Part shown: piece by piece, positions 1 through 12,555 of the stretch
Position numbering within the stretch: position 1 is the stretch's first letter
Layout of the letters: each line of letters opens with the position of its first letter
Source of the DNA: Escarpia spicata
Taxonomy: Eukaryota > Annelida > Polychaeta > Sabellida > Siboglinidae
Direction: 5' to 3'
Assembly: GCA_963995525.1 (NCBI GenBank)
Contig: OZ023214.1
Location: 53,382,601-53,446,600, forward strand
DNA length: 64,000 nucleotides
Notes under the pieces: generated by a model
The model's database searches: none
Told to the model about the DNA's origin: nothing
What the model saw: only the letters and a program-made list of their open reading frames with translations
Program-made: the position numbers and the translations under genes

Positions 1-1105
1 GACAGAGACTGCTGGTGAAGCACTAACTGGTGAGACAGAGACTGCTGGTGAAGACACTAACTGCCAAGACAGCGACTGCTGGTGAAGACACCAACTACTG
101 AGACAGATACTGCTGATGAAGACACTAACTAATGAGACAGAGACTGCTGGTGAAGACATTAACTACTGAGACAGAGACTGCTGGTGAAGACACTAACTGG
201 TGAGACGTGAACTGCTGATGAAGATACTAACTAACTGGTGAGACAGAGACTACTGGTGAAGACACTATCTACAGAGACTGCTTGTGAAGAGACTAACTGG
301 TGAGACGTGGACTGCTGGTGAAGACACTAACTAACTGGAGACAGAGACTGCTGATGAAGACACTAACTAGTAGTGGGGCGCAATAGCGCAGTAGTAAGAG
401 CTCCGGACTCTGGACTGAGAGAACGCTGGTTCGAACCCTGTGCAGCGGTGTTGAACCTTGGGCATGTTCGTTTACTGTACATTGCTTCAGTTCACTCAGC
501 TGTATGAATGAGTACCTTGATGTAGACAGTGGTGATATTTATGTATGAGTAGTCTTCACTCATTAATTGCAGTGTAGCTGAATGCTTCCCAGAGAAGTCG
601 AGATGGTGTTCGATTGAACAGGTCTGCCAGGGAGTAAAGTGTAAAGCGCTTTGAGCAGTCCTGAGGACTGGATACTGCGCTATATAAGAACTTACCTTTT
701 TTTTACTAACTGGTGAGACAGAGACAGTGATTGCTGGTGAACACACTAACTATAGAGACAGAGACTGCTGGTTACGATACTAACTGATGAGACATGGACT
801 GCTGGTGAAAACACTAACTGGTGAGACAGAGACTGCTGATAAAGACACTAACTGGTGAAACAGAGACTGCTGGTGAAGACACTAACTGGTAAAACAGAGA
901 CTGCTGGTAAAGACACTCACTTGTGAAACAGAGACTGCTGGTGAAGACATTAACTACAGAAACAGAGACCGCTGGTGAAGACACTAACTGGTAAAACAGA
1001 GAGTGCTGATGAAGACACTAACTAGTGAGATAGAGACAGCAGGTGAAGATATTAACTGGTGAGGCAGAGATTGCTTGTGAAGACACTAATGGCTGAGATA
1101 GAAGT
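1..1105. repeat. 34-bp minisatellite, interrupted by a SINE
   Basis: Roughly 34-bp units built on gagacagagactgctggtga run from the left edge to about 1105, with a SINE at about 374-703 splitting them. The array lies in the GPAA1 intron downstream of exon 4 and stops about 70 bp from its donor. The core aactg|gtgaga resembles a 5' splice site on the plus strand, which is antisense to the gene. Confidence 0.9.
374..703 (+). mobile_element. tRNA-derived SINE, family 1
   Basis: A tRNA-like head carries a box A-like stretch (tagcgcagtagtaagagc) and a box B (ggttcgaaccc). A body follows, shared with the copy at 16655-16950 (ttcactcagctgtatg, gaatgcttccca, gagatggtgtt, tactgcgctata), and then a T-rich end. 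It sits inside the 34-bp array; flanking actaact motifs could be a target duplication but also occur in the array unit. Confidence 0.75.
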
Positions 1106-1173
1106 TTGTATACCTTCATTAGCTGTTAAAGACCATGACAGACGTGGAGCTGTCTTTGAGCAATGTGACTTAC

Positions 1174-1333
1174 TTCGGAATGATTTAGCCAGGTGAAGCA
1201 TGAGTGCGATGCCAGCATTGGTGTTGTCCCTGTAACTGGCAGTGGGTCTGAATGGAGCAGTCAACACAATCGCCTCTGTGCTCGCAGTCTTTGGAGCTCG
1301 CAATATGCCATAGATGTTCTGGCCTTCATATGT
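1174..1333 (-). CDS. GPAA1: GPAA1 coding exon 4
   Basis: The acceptor is tatttacag|ACA and the donor CCGAA|GTAAGT, giving 160 nt in phase 0 to 1. It encodes [20 protein letters not shown] and then [14 protein letters not shown], a conserved block of the luminal domain related to M28-type peptidase folds. This is the last exon seen; the next one lies outside the window. Confidence 0.93.
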
Positions 1334-4300
1334 CTGTAAATAACATCACTAGCATGTCCTCTAACCATTCAACAAGGCTCATTTAGAATGTAGGTCCCAT
1401 TAAGAACACAGGGCACCAGGACTTTATCTAGACACCCGTCCACCCCACCGTCTTATTATGATAAGGCCCAGTCCTGTCAGTTTGAATGACGTGTTGTAGG
1501 ACGGTGTATAGCCCGTCTTATTATGATAAGGCCCCATCCTGTCAGTTTGAATGACGTGTTGCAGGACGATGTATAGTCCTTCTTATTATGATAAGGCCCC
1601 GTCCTGTCAGTTTGAATGACGTGTTGTAGGATGGTGTATAGCCCGTCTTATTATGATAAGGCCCCGTCCTATCAGTTTGAATGACGTGTTGTAGGACGGT
1701 GTATAGCCCGTCTTATTATGATAAGGCCCCGTCTTGTCAGTTTGAATGACGTGTTATAGGACGGTGTATAGCCCGTCTTATTATGATAAGGCCCCGTCTT
1801 GTCAGTTTGAATGACGTGTTGTAGGACGGTGTATAGCCCGTCTTATTATGATAAGGCCCCATCCTGTCAGTTTGAATGACGTGTTGTAGGACGGTGTATA
1901 GCCCATCTTATTATGATAAAGCCCCATCCTGTCAGTTTGAATGACGTGTTGCAGGACGGTGTATAGCCCTTCTTATTATGATAAGGCCCCGTCCTGTCAG
2001 TTTGAATGACGTGTTGTAGGACGGTGTATAGCCCGTCTTATTATGATAAGGCCCCGTCCTATCAGTTTGAATGACGTGTTGTAGGACGGTGTATAGCCCG
2101 TCTTATTATGATAAGGCCCCGTCCTATCAGTTTGAATGACGTGTTGTAGGACGGTGTATAGCCCGTCTTATTATGATAAGGCCCCGTCTTGTCAGTTTGA
2201 ATGATGTGTTGTAGGACGGTGTATAGCCCGTCTTATTATGATAAGGCCCCGTCTTGTCAGTTTGAATGACGTGTTGTAGGACAGTGTATAGCCCGTCTTA
2301 TTATGATAAGGCCCCATCCTGTCAGTTTGAATGACGTGTTGTAGGACGGTGTATAGCCCATCTTATTATGATAAAGCCCCATCCTGTCAGTTTGAATGAC
2401 GTGTTGCAGGACGGTGTATAGCCCTTCTTATTATGATAAGGCCCCGTCCTGTCAGTCTGAATGACGTGTTGTAGGACGGTGTATAGCCCGTCTTATTATG
2501 ATAAGGCCCCGTCCTATCAGTTTGAATGACGTGTTGTAGGACGGTGTATAGCCCGTCTTATTATGATAAGGCCCCGTCTTGTCAGTTTGAATGATGTGTT
2601 GTAGGACGGTGTATAGCCCGTCTTATTATGATAAGGCCCCGTCTTGTCAGTTTGAATGATGTGTTGTAGGATGAGTGTCAGCACTGGAATTGATTGTGTT
2701 TCGTATCACACAGAAACGAACCTTCCCGTACTTTGAATTCCTAGCAGTATTTGAGCATTTTCCGGACACACGGCACTCAGTAATGGGGTATTAATGCCTA
2801 CCACCACATAATTCACGCGAACCATCTGCAGGCGTGGCGCAAGCTGTCGGCTTGCTGACATAGTATTTTGCACGCAGAACCCTGCCAATCAAATCTAATC
2901 TACGCTCTTTTTACACATGCGTATAGGGCAGCGAATCACTTTGAAGATCGTAGTTTGTGACTGAACCCTGGGAACGTGGACATTTATAGATCATTTTTTC
3001 TCTTAGTTACAGGTTTGTTAGATATGTTCTTTTGGAAATAAATAATATTGTTATTTCATAGTGAATATTAAGTATTGCAATACATCAAATACAATTTAAT
3101 AATCTTGTTAAATTGTATTTGATGTGCAATACATTTCCTATTGTGAGGGTACTGTATCACCTATGCAGCGTTCGAAATAGCACTTGTCTGTTTGTCCGGG
3201 ACAAGTGATTTTTGGCCCGGACAAGTAAAATTACTCTACATGGTTATCCGAAGGACAAGTGAAAATTTACAGTAAATAGTGACGCGTGCAACATTGCAAC
3301 ATTTTTATTTGAGGAAATTCAAACGTAAATGAAGTTCGCTAGCAATCGCGCCCGTTGCAATTTTGTTAGTGTGTCGGCGTCTTGTTGTTCCACCGCCAGT
3401 GTGTTATAGGGGTCAGCACACTGTCAGTTTTCCCATTGGCAACCATGTTAATGTTTTGTGTGATTATAAGAAAACGTGACCTATAAAGTTTCTTCAACTT
3501 CTCACCTGCTGTTATTATCATCTCATTGACATGCTGGTCGAGTTTAGTCAAAATCTAATATCTCTAGCTCTTGCAAATTGCCTGTATGTATGACACCCGT
3601 CAATATTTACAAATGGATGCAGGCAGTAATCCGGCTAAAGTGTCAACTAGCCAAATTGCTGCCATATACCCTTCCGCTTAATAAAATCAGCTAAAAAGAC
3701 ACCATTTTACTGTCAACAGCTTCTACAATCACATCTAGAAATCTGACTACTCAAATGCACTTATGTCAGAGTAAGTGAATATTGTAAAAAGTCATTTGTC
3801 AAAAATATACTGCACTTTTTTTCGTCTGTAACCAAGCAGGAAATCTAACAGTGTCCTAACCCCTATACGTCAGTGTTCGACCAAGTTTAGTGCCTGCGTT
3901 AACAGGGTCATGCGCTGAGCGCACTGACCTAGCTCTGACATACGCGTAGGACAGACTCCGCATCAGTCATCGTTGATCAATCGTAAATTTTCAGTTTGGC
4001 CGACGTACAACTTGCTTCCGCGCACGGATCATATTTGATGAATTTGTATCGCTACCTGTTATTTGAATAAGTATATACAAAGTTTTACCCATTATTACGC
4101 CTAACCCACGCGGACTCGGCAGTCTTCCAAGACCAAGTCATCGAACTGTCGTTAGCCGATCCAGATTGGTGACAATTTTCAAAACTTGTAACTGGCTCTC
4201 CGGTAAATCTATAATGCTGGTTGATAAACGGAATATTAATGACATTTCATAAATGTCGTTGTATCTATGTTATGTAACATTTATATTAACCATAAATTGC

Positions 4301-7300
4301 AAGTTTTGGAAACCGAATTATGCAAGACGCGCGGCCGGGGACCATGCGCCAATCGCCGTTGACATGTCGGCTTCTGCCAACTACGGCAGTTCTGCACGCG
4401 GCAGCAACATTACGACGTAACTAAATTTATAAATTATATTCCACCTGGTAAATGTAATTCGGGCAGCGTTAAAACTGTTTTATCATCATTGAAATGGTAA
4501 TATAGCATTTAGGAAAATTATGCGTTTGTTTGCTGATGATCAATTGAATATTATCTTCATTTGTAAAATACAGAACTATGTTAATATTGAAGTTTACAGA
4601 GGTTGAACAAAATATTCACATATTAGGTCTATATAGTTTATTATGATTTTTTGACAACATCTCCTGGCTTTGTATTGATTGTGTTCCTGGTTGAGTGGCA
4701 TCTTCAATGACAAACTAATGCAACAATTTTATAGCAGTGTTATATGTTATATATATATATATATATCATATTAAACATAAACAGTTTTTGCAACATTATA
4801 AAACGAAAAAAATAACAAGGAAAACAATTGTCTAATTCCTATTACCGTAATAATTATTTGTTATTAATAAAAGCGTTCATATCAGCATCACTAAAATATT
4901 GGTATACATCATGTAACGTGTCTACTTTTAATATTCGTGATGAACAATAATGGACCGGAAAATAGTTGCAAATATAATTTTGCAATTTAAAAATTTGCAG
5001 ATTAAATCAAATCGTGTCGTTAATCACAAGTCACTCAGATGTACATGCAACAAAACAGCAGGAACATTGTGTTGTTGTCATAAAAATAAGACAGACTTTT
5101 TACGTTTTTTCCGAAGCTTCGATTCCCCTTGACAACCACTCAGACAAGTTAAAATTTTGGCGGACAAGTAGATTTCAAAACTTACTCGTCCAGCGGACAA
5201 GTAAATATTCTGGCTTATTTCTATCGCTGCTATGTATACTGCCCATCTATGGTGGAATTTTCATAACTATGCTATCAAGAAATTGTATGTCTCTTACAAC
5301 AATATATTTCAAATGGTGTTATGACAGGTTATGACAGATACTGTAGTGCTAGTGAAATGTTTGTTAACATTAATTTACCTAACTGGACTGCTGTTATTAG
5401 AAATATGACATATAGATTTATATGCCGACTGCAGTTCTAAAAAAAATAGTGATTCGTAGCATTATTAATAGTGACATAAAATACATGTTTAGAATATGGA
5501 AATACTGGTTCAATTCCATGTATATACATTCTGTTGACAGGTGATTTTCATTCTGTACATCGTAACTATTGTTTATAACACAACTATAGAACCATGATAA
5601 TGTACTTGTATGTTGCATAGAGTCTGTGAATAAAGCAAGTATTATTATTTTTATAACCTTAAACTGTACCAATGACAAAGTAGCCCTAACTGTAACTATG
5701 GAAACCTCGTCATAGGTTCACGTAAGCTGATAACTTACATGGCCCTTGAGAATACCAACAGGATACTTGAATGTGAAGTTCTGCACGTAAGTATCAAGTC
5801 CGAGTTGGCGTAATTGTGTCTCCAGCCAGCTCGATGGAATGCTGTCAACAAAACACACCAGTCTCAACTGTTTCACATATCACAACTATCTTCTATTTAA
5901 AATTTGGTTGTGCATAGTTTGCAAAAAAAAATTGTATTGGTGGTGAACTGTCTAATCTACACAGTTTTTATTGCATTCAAGTATGACAACTACAACGAAT
6001 ATCGATTACATTACGTAATGAAACATTTGTAAATGCTGCCCTTAATAGATGGTCATGACCATTGGAATCAGAAGTGTTTATTTGACCCACATATAAAAAC
6101 AAAACGGTACAATTTTCAAAAACCAGAATTATCTACAGCTCAATTATGAAATACTGAATATGTGTTAAAATAACAAGTAGTACATATATGTATTCAGCGA
6201 TAGAAATAAGCCAGTATATTTACTTGTCCTGCGGACAAGTAGGTTTTGAAATCTACTTGTCTGCCAAAATTTTAACTTGTCCGATTGGTTGTGAAGGGGA
6301 ATCGAAGCTTCGGAAAAAAACATAAAAAGTCTGTCTTGTTTTTATGACAACACAATGTTCCTGCTGTTTCGTTGCTTGTACATCTGAGTGACTTGTGATC
6401 AAAGACACAATTTGATTTAATCTTAACAATTTTAAATTGCTAAATTATTTTTGAAACTATTTTCCAGTCAATTATTATTCATCACGAATATTAAAATTAG
6501 ACACGTTACATGATGTATACCAATATTTTAGTGATGCTGATATGAACGCTTTTATTAATAACAAATAATTATTACGATGATAGGAATGAGACAATTGTTT
6601 TCCTTGCTATTTGTTTTTATAATGTTGCAAAAACTGTTTATGTTTAATATGACATATATATATATATATAAAACATATAACACTGCTGTAAAATGTTGGC
6701 ATCAGTTTGTCATTGAAGATGCCACTCATCCAGGAACACGACCAATGCGAAGACGGGAAATGTCACAAAAATCATAATAAATTATATAATCTGATATTAT
6801 TTTGTTAAACCTCTATGAACTTCAATATTAAAAAAGTTTTGTATTTTACAAATGAAGATAATATTCAATTGATCATCACCAAACAAACGCATATTTTTTC
6901 CTAAATGTTATATTACCATTTCAATGATGATAAAACAGTTTTATCAGTGTTTGAATTACATTTACCAGGCGGAAAATAATTTATAGATTTAGTTACGTCT
7001 TAACATTGCTGCCGCGCGCAGACCGCCGTAGTTGACAGAAGCCGACATGTCAATGGCGGTTGGCTCCCCGTCCCCGGCCGTGCATCTTGCATAATTCGGT
7101 TTCGAAAATTCGCAATTTATGATTAAAATAGAATCCGCGTGGGTTAAGTGTAATAATGGTTAAAACTATATACCGGGTACTTATTGAAATAACAGGTAGC
7201 GATACAAAGTCTACTATTTCCAAAGTTCATTTAAATATGATCCGAGAGTGGAAGCGATGTGTACGTCGGCCAAACTGAACTACCGGTATTTACGATTGTG

Positions 7301-10300
7301 TGAAATACAGACTCAATCAACGATGGCTGATGCGGAGTCTGTCCTACGCGTATGGCAGAGCTAGGTCGGTGCGCTCAGCGGATGACCCTGTTAACGCAGG
7401 CACTAAACTCGGTCGAAAACTTACGTACAACACACTGGCGATGGAACGACAAGATGCCAACACACTAATAAAACTGGAACGCGCGCGATTGCTAACGAAC
7501 ATCATTTACGTATGAATTTCCTCAAATAAAAAGTTTGCAATGTTGCACTCGTCACTATTTAATGTAAATTTTCACTTGTCCGCCGGACAACCATGTCGAG
7601 TCATTTTACTTGTCCAGGCCAAAAATCACTTGTCCCGGGACAAACGGACAAGTGCTATTTCGAACACTGGTATTATTAAGTAGAATATATAACATAAAAG
7701 TAGAAACGATCATTGTATGATATAATAAATTAACAACAACCTGACCATGAACTATCAGGTTGCTGTAAATAAACAAAAACAGGGGTCAGGGAGACTGCCA
7801 CTAAGACGGTCGCTCTCGTAGCTTACTTAACACTTTCAGTAAAATGATAACAACACAAGTGCATACTTTCTAATGCAGTAACGATTACACAAGTATTTGA
7901 ATTATATTACCAATAATTTATGTCAAAATCTCAAAAACAAAATATAAAAAGTTATCTTAATTTGGTAACTAGCAGATAGTTACAATTACATCAGACATAG
8001 TAATACCAGTACAAATTAACAGATGTAATATAATTAAAACAAGATATGATTATTTATTGATTATTCAGAATGTCCACATATATAACAATTTGGCAAAGAG
8101 CACTGTATTCTGTAATTTTGTAGAAAACATATTTTGGCATAACTAATAAATCCTTATAAGCTGTGTGTTAATACTTTGTTCCTTATGTGAAGTGTAGTAT
8201 TGTTTATTTGTAATGGAATATCAAACCTAATGCACCGTTTGGCAGTCATGTTTTGTCCTATTTGTGTGGATGTTGTCATGTATTAATGTTGTGAACATTT
8301 TTATTTAGCGTAAATGGTAAGTTTTGTAAATATGCTGGTAATATCATGTACACATATTTATAATACAATTTCAATTCCTATAAATGCAGCAAATCTGTTA
8401 TGTTAAGAATGTTTAGTTTCTTAAACGGCGACTCAGTATGTGCATTATGTTTAGCTAAGCATATTATTCTAATCGCTTTTTTGTAGTTTGATGATTCTGT
8501 TACATTTAAAACCCCATATCATTAGGCCATAATTAATGTATGGTAACATTAATGAACTATGCAAAGTAACTTTTATATTTACTGGCAAAAATTGATTAAT
8601 TAATATGAATGTCCCAACTTAGGTTTTCTTGCAAAGTCACCCCAAGAGGATTAAAGTTTTGGACTCTTTCGATTCTGGTTTTATCAATCTTAAGCAGGAA
8701 ATTTTTAACTTGTTTGTTTCCTAGTTTGTGTATTATATACTTGAATTTCTTTATATTTAAACACAGTTTATTTATTTTCAGCCATTCATTTACCTTGTTT
8801 AATTCTGTATTTAAATGTTGTTCGACATCTTTTGGACATATCTTTAAAAAAAGTTGTATCATCCCCATACATTACGTATTTGAATATTTCACTTGACTTT
8901 GGTAAATCATTTATGTAAATTAAAAACAAAAGTGGGCCCAGCATAGAATCCTGTGGTACACCTGTAGTATTAGGCAGGGTTTCAGACAGTATCATTGTAA
9001 ATAACGTACTGTTTTCCATTTTTCAAATAACTTTCCATTAGCTTTGGGGCAGTGTTGCCTATTCCATACAAATGTAGTTTACTTAATAAAATTGAGTGGT
9101 CTAAAGTATCGAATGCTTTTGATAAATCTAAAAATATATTAATGGGTGTTTCATTAGAATCCAATGCGGTTATTGTTTGGTCGATAACTTCCATAATGGC
9201 ATATTCATTTGAGTGACCGGATTTGAATCCGTACTGATTAGCATTAAGTTGGTATTCAGGAAAACATGAATATATCTGATTACGCATAACTTTTTCAATA
9301 ACCTTAGAGATTACTGGTAGCAGAGATATCGGTCTGTAGTTTCAAAATAATGTTTCGTCATCATTTTATCGATAGGAATAACTTTTTTCAATTTTCATCT
9401 TGCCTGGGAAGATTCCAGTATTTAATATTTGATTAAGAAGTAATGTTAGGGGTTTTATTAAAATAAATTTTAAATAGTTTAATTGCTTCAATCAATGTAA
9501 TGCCATCACAGCCACTACTGGTTTTTGCAGAGAAATTGTCAATTATTCTGAGTACTGACTCTTCAGTTATTTCTTGGAATTGGAAATGCATTTCAGAACT
9601 TCCTGTCAAATAATAACTATGATTTTTATTACAGGTGAATTTAACTTTGTTTGCCAGGTGTTTTCCTATCTTTATAAACAAATAATTAAAGGTATTTGCA
9701 ATTTCAACATTGTCAGTTATTTTGTGGTCTCCTTCTCTAAAATATATAGGTAATGATCTTTTTGTTGGGTCTTTGCAGAATTTCATTTATAGTTTTCCAA
9801 GTTTTCCTTGTGTCATTATATACCTGTTAAACAATTGTTCATAATATATAATTATATGTTTTTAGTATACCAAAATGTATTTTCCATTACCAAGGATTTA
9901 TAAGACAATTTCAAACTACAAATCTATTTTATATGTTTATAATATGGATGACCTTTTGAAGACGGGTCATGCAGTCCCTATTTTTATGCAATAAGAGTGA
10001 CCAGAACGTGTAGAGAACCAACATTCGATTACAATACTGGTAATAGTGGTATATAGAAAGGTCATAACAACTAATAGAAAAGAATGGAAGATTGGTGCAC
10101 AAATCACCATATTAACAGTGCCCGATTAGCTGTAATTATTCTTATATACACAACCTGCGATGGGAGACCACCTGGCTAGAGGGAACACTTTGGCAGTGCA
10201 GGAGAAGTGGTTGGCCAACACAAGTTCAGCGTATATTTTAGAAGACAAAGTAAGATGTGAATTGCACCACCTTTGCTTTTTACTGGTCTCCTTGTTCAGC

Positions 10301-11639
10301 CGTAGTTCATTTTTAAGATCTTTCAGGTAGTTGCTGGCCCCCCTGTCACTGTGCTGGTTCGACTTCACCAAACCTACAACATTGATGACTACAAGTTCTC
10401 ATGCAATCTCAATAATACATTTCTGCCACCATTTGAAAATTAATGGTACAACCAAAACTTGCGAAAACCAAACTATAACATAATGATCATTTGCAATTTT
10501 TAATATTAATCAATTTCCAAAATCTTCAAATTAGGACAAAACCATAACAATATATGCATGGAAAAGTTAATCCTGTTACCAGTATAGCCAGCAATCAGGA
10601 CATCAGACTGGAAGTGTCTAGTTGTGACTATAAGAGCAGTGTCTACTATCTAGGCAGGTCTGACTGGAAGGGCAGTGTCTAGACAGGTACAGGTCTGACT
10701 GGAAGGGCAGTGTCTAGACAGGTACAGGTCTGACTGGAAGGACAGTGTCTAGACAGGTACAGGTCTGACTGGAAGGGCAGTGTCTAGACAGGTACAGGTC
10801 TGATGACTGGAAGGGCAGTGTCTAGACAGGTACAGGTCTGACTGGAAGGGTAGTATCTAGACAGGTACAGGTCTGACTGGAAGGGCAGTGTCTAGACAGG
10901 TACAGGTCTGACTGGAAGGGCAGTGTCTAGACAGGTACAGGTCTGACTGGAAGGACAGTGTCTAGACAGGTACAGGTCTGACTGGAAGGGCAGTGTCTAG
11001 ACAGGTACATGTCTGACTGGAAGGGCAGTGTCTAGACAGGTACAGGTCTGACTGGAAGGACAGTGTCTAGACAGGTACAGGTCTGACTGGAAGGGCAGTG
11101 TCTAGACAGGTACAGGTCTGACTGGAAGGGCAGTGTCTAGACAGGTACAGGTCTGACTGGAAGGGTAGTATCTAGACAGGTACAGGTCTGACTGGAAGGG
11201 CAGTGTCTAGACAGGTACAGGTCTGACTGGAAGGGCAGTGTCTAGACAGGTACAGGTCTGACTGGAAGGACAGTGTCTAGAAAGGTACAGGTCTGACTGG
11301 AAGGGCAGTATCTAGACAGGTAGAGGTCTGACTGGAAGGGCTCTATAGGCCAGAATTACTGCTCACCAAGTTATTTCTAATTTCAGATTAATCTTTTAGA
11401 CCACCTCAACATGTACGAATCATATTCACTGGCTCATAAAAGGTGACATTAAAAAGATTCTTCTTACCTGGCAGCAGTGCATTCTCCGAGAAGTATGTCT
11501 TAGCATTGAAAGGAGTATATGCAAGTGCAAGAAACCAAGCCAATCCAACGATGTAGCAGACAAAGCACAGTTTGTTATTATACTGAAGAATGATGTTCAT
11601 CAACTTCTGTCGTGTCTTCGGATTACTTAACAAGCCCAT
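1174..11639 (-). CDS. GPAA1: GPAA1, GPI-anchor attachment 1 protein (N-terminal part, 4 exons)
   Basis: GPAA1 is an ER-membrane subunit of the GPI transamidase, which transfers preformed GPI anchors to proteins. Four coding exons join with consistent phase: 11468-11639, 10271-10373, 5739-5841 and 1174-1333 (read right to left). The product starts [12 protein letters not shown], has a first membrane segment around LAWFLALAY, then [18 protein letters not shown] and [13 protein letters not shown], all matching the start of animal GPAA1 in order and spacing. About 179 residues are present out of roughly 620 expected; the rest of the luminal domain and the C-terminal membrane helices must lie left of position 1174. 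Introns are loaded with minisatellites, a SINE, inverted DNA transposons and a non-LTR element. The family call rests on recalled similarity, not an alignment. Confidence 0.92.
1447..2673. repeat. 65-bp minisatellite with higher-order structure
   Basis: About 19 units of 65 bp, each with cttattatgataaggcccc and gtttgaatgacgtgttg, lie in the GPAA1 intron between exons 4 and 3. Sequence variants (ataaagcccc, gcccttctt, cctatcag, cttgtcag) recur in the same order every six to seven units, so blocks of about 390-455 bp were duplicated as a whole. Confidence 0.92.
2674..3165. other. GPAA1 intron, no feature seen
   Basis: A unique-looking, AT-rich intronic stretch. It includes a short inverted repeat near 3078-3125 (attgtatttgatgtgcaat and its partner). 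No exon-like open frame with splice sites was seen. Confidence 0.5.
3166..5229 (+). mobile_element. DNA transposon copy 1, 5-bp target duplication
   Basis: The ends are CAGCGTTCGAAATAGC and, read inward from the other end, CAGCGATAGAAATAAGC; these form imperfect terminal inverted repeats. The element is flanked by CTATG on both sides (3161-3165 and 5230-5234). Many ACTTGTCC/GGACAAGT motifs cluster near both ends, as subterminal transposase-binding repeats often do. It has no clear transposase ORF and is non-autonomous, 2064 bp long. The CAG ends and 5-bp duplication are compatible with a hAT-related group; that placement is inference. Confidence 0.85.
5739..5841 (-). CDS. GPAA1: GPAA1 coding exon 3
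   Basis: This 103-nt exon has acceptor tgttgacag|C and donor CAT|GTAAGT. It encodes [15 protein letters not shown] followed by [11 protein letters not shown], matching the conserved luminal segment of GPAA1. It ends in phase 0. The exon lies alone in the 965 bp between two inverted copies of one DNA transposon (3166-5229 and 6195-7669). Confidence 0.92.
6195..7669 (-). mobile_element. DNA transposon copy 2, inverted, internally deleted
   Basis: This is the same element as 3166-5229 in the opposite orientation, 1475 bp long because of an internal deletion of about 590 bp. It is flanked by GTATT on both sides (6190-6194 and 7670-7674), so it inserted independently of copy 1. The ends are CAGCGATAGAAATAAGC and the complement of CAGTGTTCGAAATAGC. 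Open frames in it are not conserved genes. Confidence 0.85.
7675..8290. other. GPAA1 intron, AT-rich, no feature seen
   Basis: AT-rich sequence between the inverted transposon and the non-LTR element. It may contain the 3' untranslated part of the latter. No exon or repeat was recognised. Confidence 0.4.
8300..9790 (-). mobile_element. Broken non-LTR retrotransposon (reverse transcriptase)
   Basis: Minus-strand frames give successive reverse-transcriptase blocks: [54 protein letters not shown], a YGDDT catalytic box (YADDT is usual), and [13 protein letters not shown]. Further on is a C-terminal part with IKLQKKAIRII. The blocks lie in different frames with stops, so it is dead. It lies in GPAA1 intron 2, in the same orientation as the gene. 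The motifs fit the CR1/Jockey/L2 broad group; the exact clade was not determined. Confidence 0.88.
9791..10270. other. GPAA1 intron, no feature seen
   Basis: AT-rich intronic sequence between the non-LTR element and exon 2, with no recognisable repeat or coding segment. Confidence 0.4.
10271..10373 (-). CDS. GPAA1: GPAA1 coding exon 2
   Basis: The acceptor is gttgtag|GT and the donor CAAAG|GTGGTG. Its 103 nt start with two bases completing the exon 1 codon and end in phase 2. The peptide includes [11 protein letters not shown] and ends ETSKKQ, corresponding to the luminal stretch before the conserved tryptophan motif of exon 3. A weaker donor (GTAAAA) 13 nt earlier would put exon 3 out of frame, so the GTGGTG site was chosen. 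Confidence 0.8.
10608..11341. repeat. 35-bp minisatellite
   Basis: About 20 units of 35 bp (gtctgactggaagggcagtg, then tctagacaggtacag) lie in GPAA1 intron 1. The array ends 126 bp from the exon 1 donor. Units are very similar, which implies recent expansion or homogenisation. Confidence 0.95.
11468..11639 (-). CDS. GPAA1: GPAA1 coding exon 1
   Basis: The start codon is at 11637-11639 and begins MGLLSNP, as in other animal GPAA1 proteins. The exon encodes the cytosolic tip, the first membrane helix (about residues 24-43) and the start of the ER-luminal part ([10 protein letters not shown]). It ends in phase 1 at a CAG|GTAAGA donor. It is 172 nt long. Confidence 0.93.
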
Positions 11640-12555
11640 TTCTTTGCACCAGTCTGTGTCAATTGCAAGCCTATAAACATGAATACAAATGAATGACTAC
11701 CAGGTGTTTATATAATGTTTCTATACCAGCCAACAAAGTTAACTCAATTGAAGACGGATGCAAGAATACAAATTGCTTCTTAGTCAACTTAGTTTCCAAC
11801 ATAACTTTGTTGACCTGTCACTTGGGCACCACTTGAATGGGGTTTCATTTCCCAAACATACACTGTTCCGCATATTTAGTTATCTACTGGGTAGTACTGT
11901 TTAATAAGAAGCTCAATATGATTATGACTGATGAAAATAACAGATCAGAAATGAACTGCATACATTAAAACTGCTTAAATACATTATATAAATAGAAGTG
12001 TTTTAAAGAGCTATCTGCACACTGTTTAAAGGGGCAGGACATTTAAGTTTTTGATCTGTCGTGAGAAGCAGAGTCTCAAATTGCATCAAGAGTCAACCAT
12101 AGTATAGTTGTTAAAAATAATTATATAAACAATACTGAATACATATATCTATATATATAAAATAGCAATTTTAAAGTGCCACATAAAAACAAAATATTTC
12201 TCATTTTGGCCAACTGATATACAGAATGAGACTGTGTATATTGAGTTGTATTTTAAAAACTGTTGATCTAATCGTGACAAAATTTCATGAAAATGACACG
12301 CTGCATAGAGTACACACAACCTCAACAAAAATGTTTTCCCAACTATTTCTACATTATAATATATACAAGCTGGACATTACTGAAATTGTGCCCTCCCTGG
12401 TGGAGAGATAAAAATGGTAATCTCATACTTGTAAATGGGAATTAATTTATTTATTTCATTATTATGTTTCCTGGACAGCACGGAGACTGTGTATCACTGG
12501 GAGGCCATTTGGCATTTGGTAAAATAGTCCCTAATCATTCTAATAATCAGGCACC
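11640..12555. other. GPAA1 upstream region
   Basis: Sequence upstream of the GPAA1 start codon, presumably holding its promoter and 5' UTR. I saw no convincing TATA box or known factor site. Short AT-rich stretches near 12120-12200 are the only notable feature. Confidence 0.4.

Noticed and set aside
1..2673. CRISPR-like regular repeats
   Set aside because: Units are contiguous without unique spacers, and the DNA is clearly eukaryotic; these are minisatellites.
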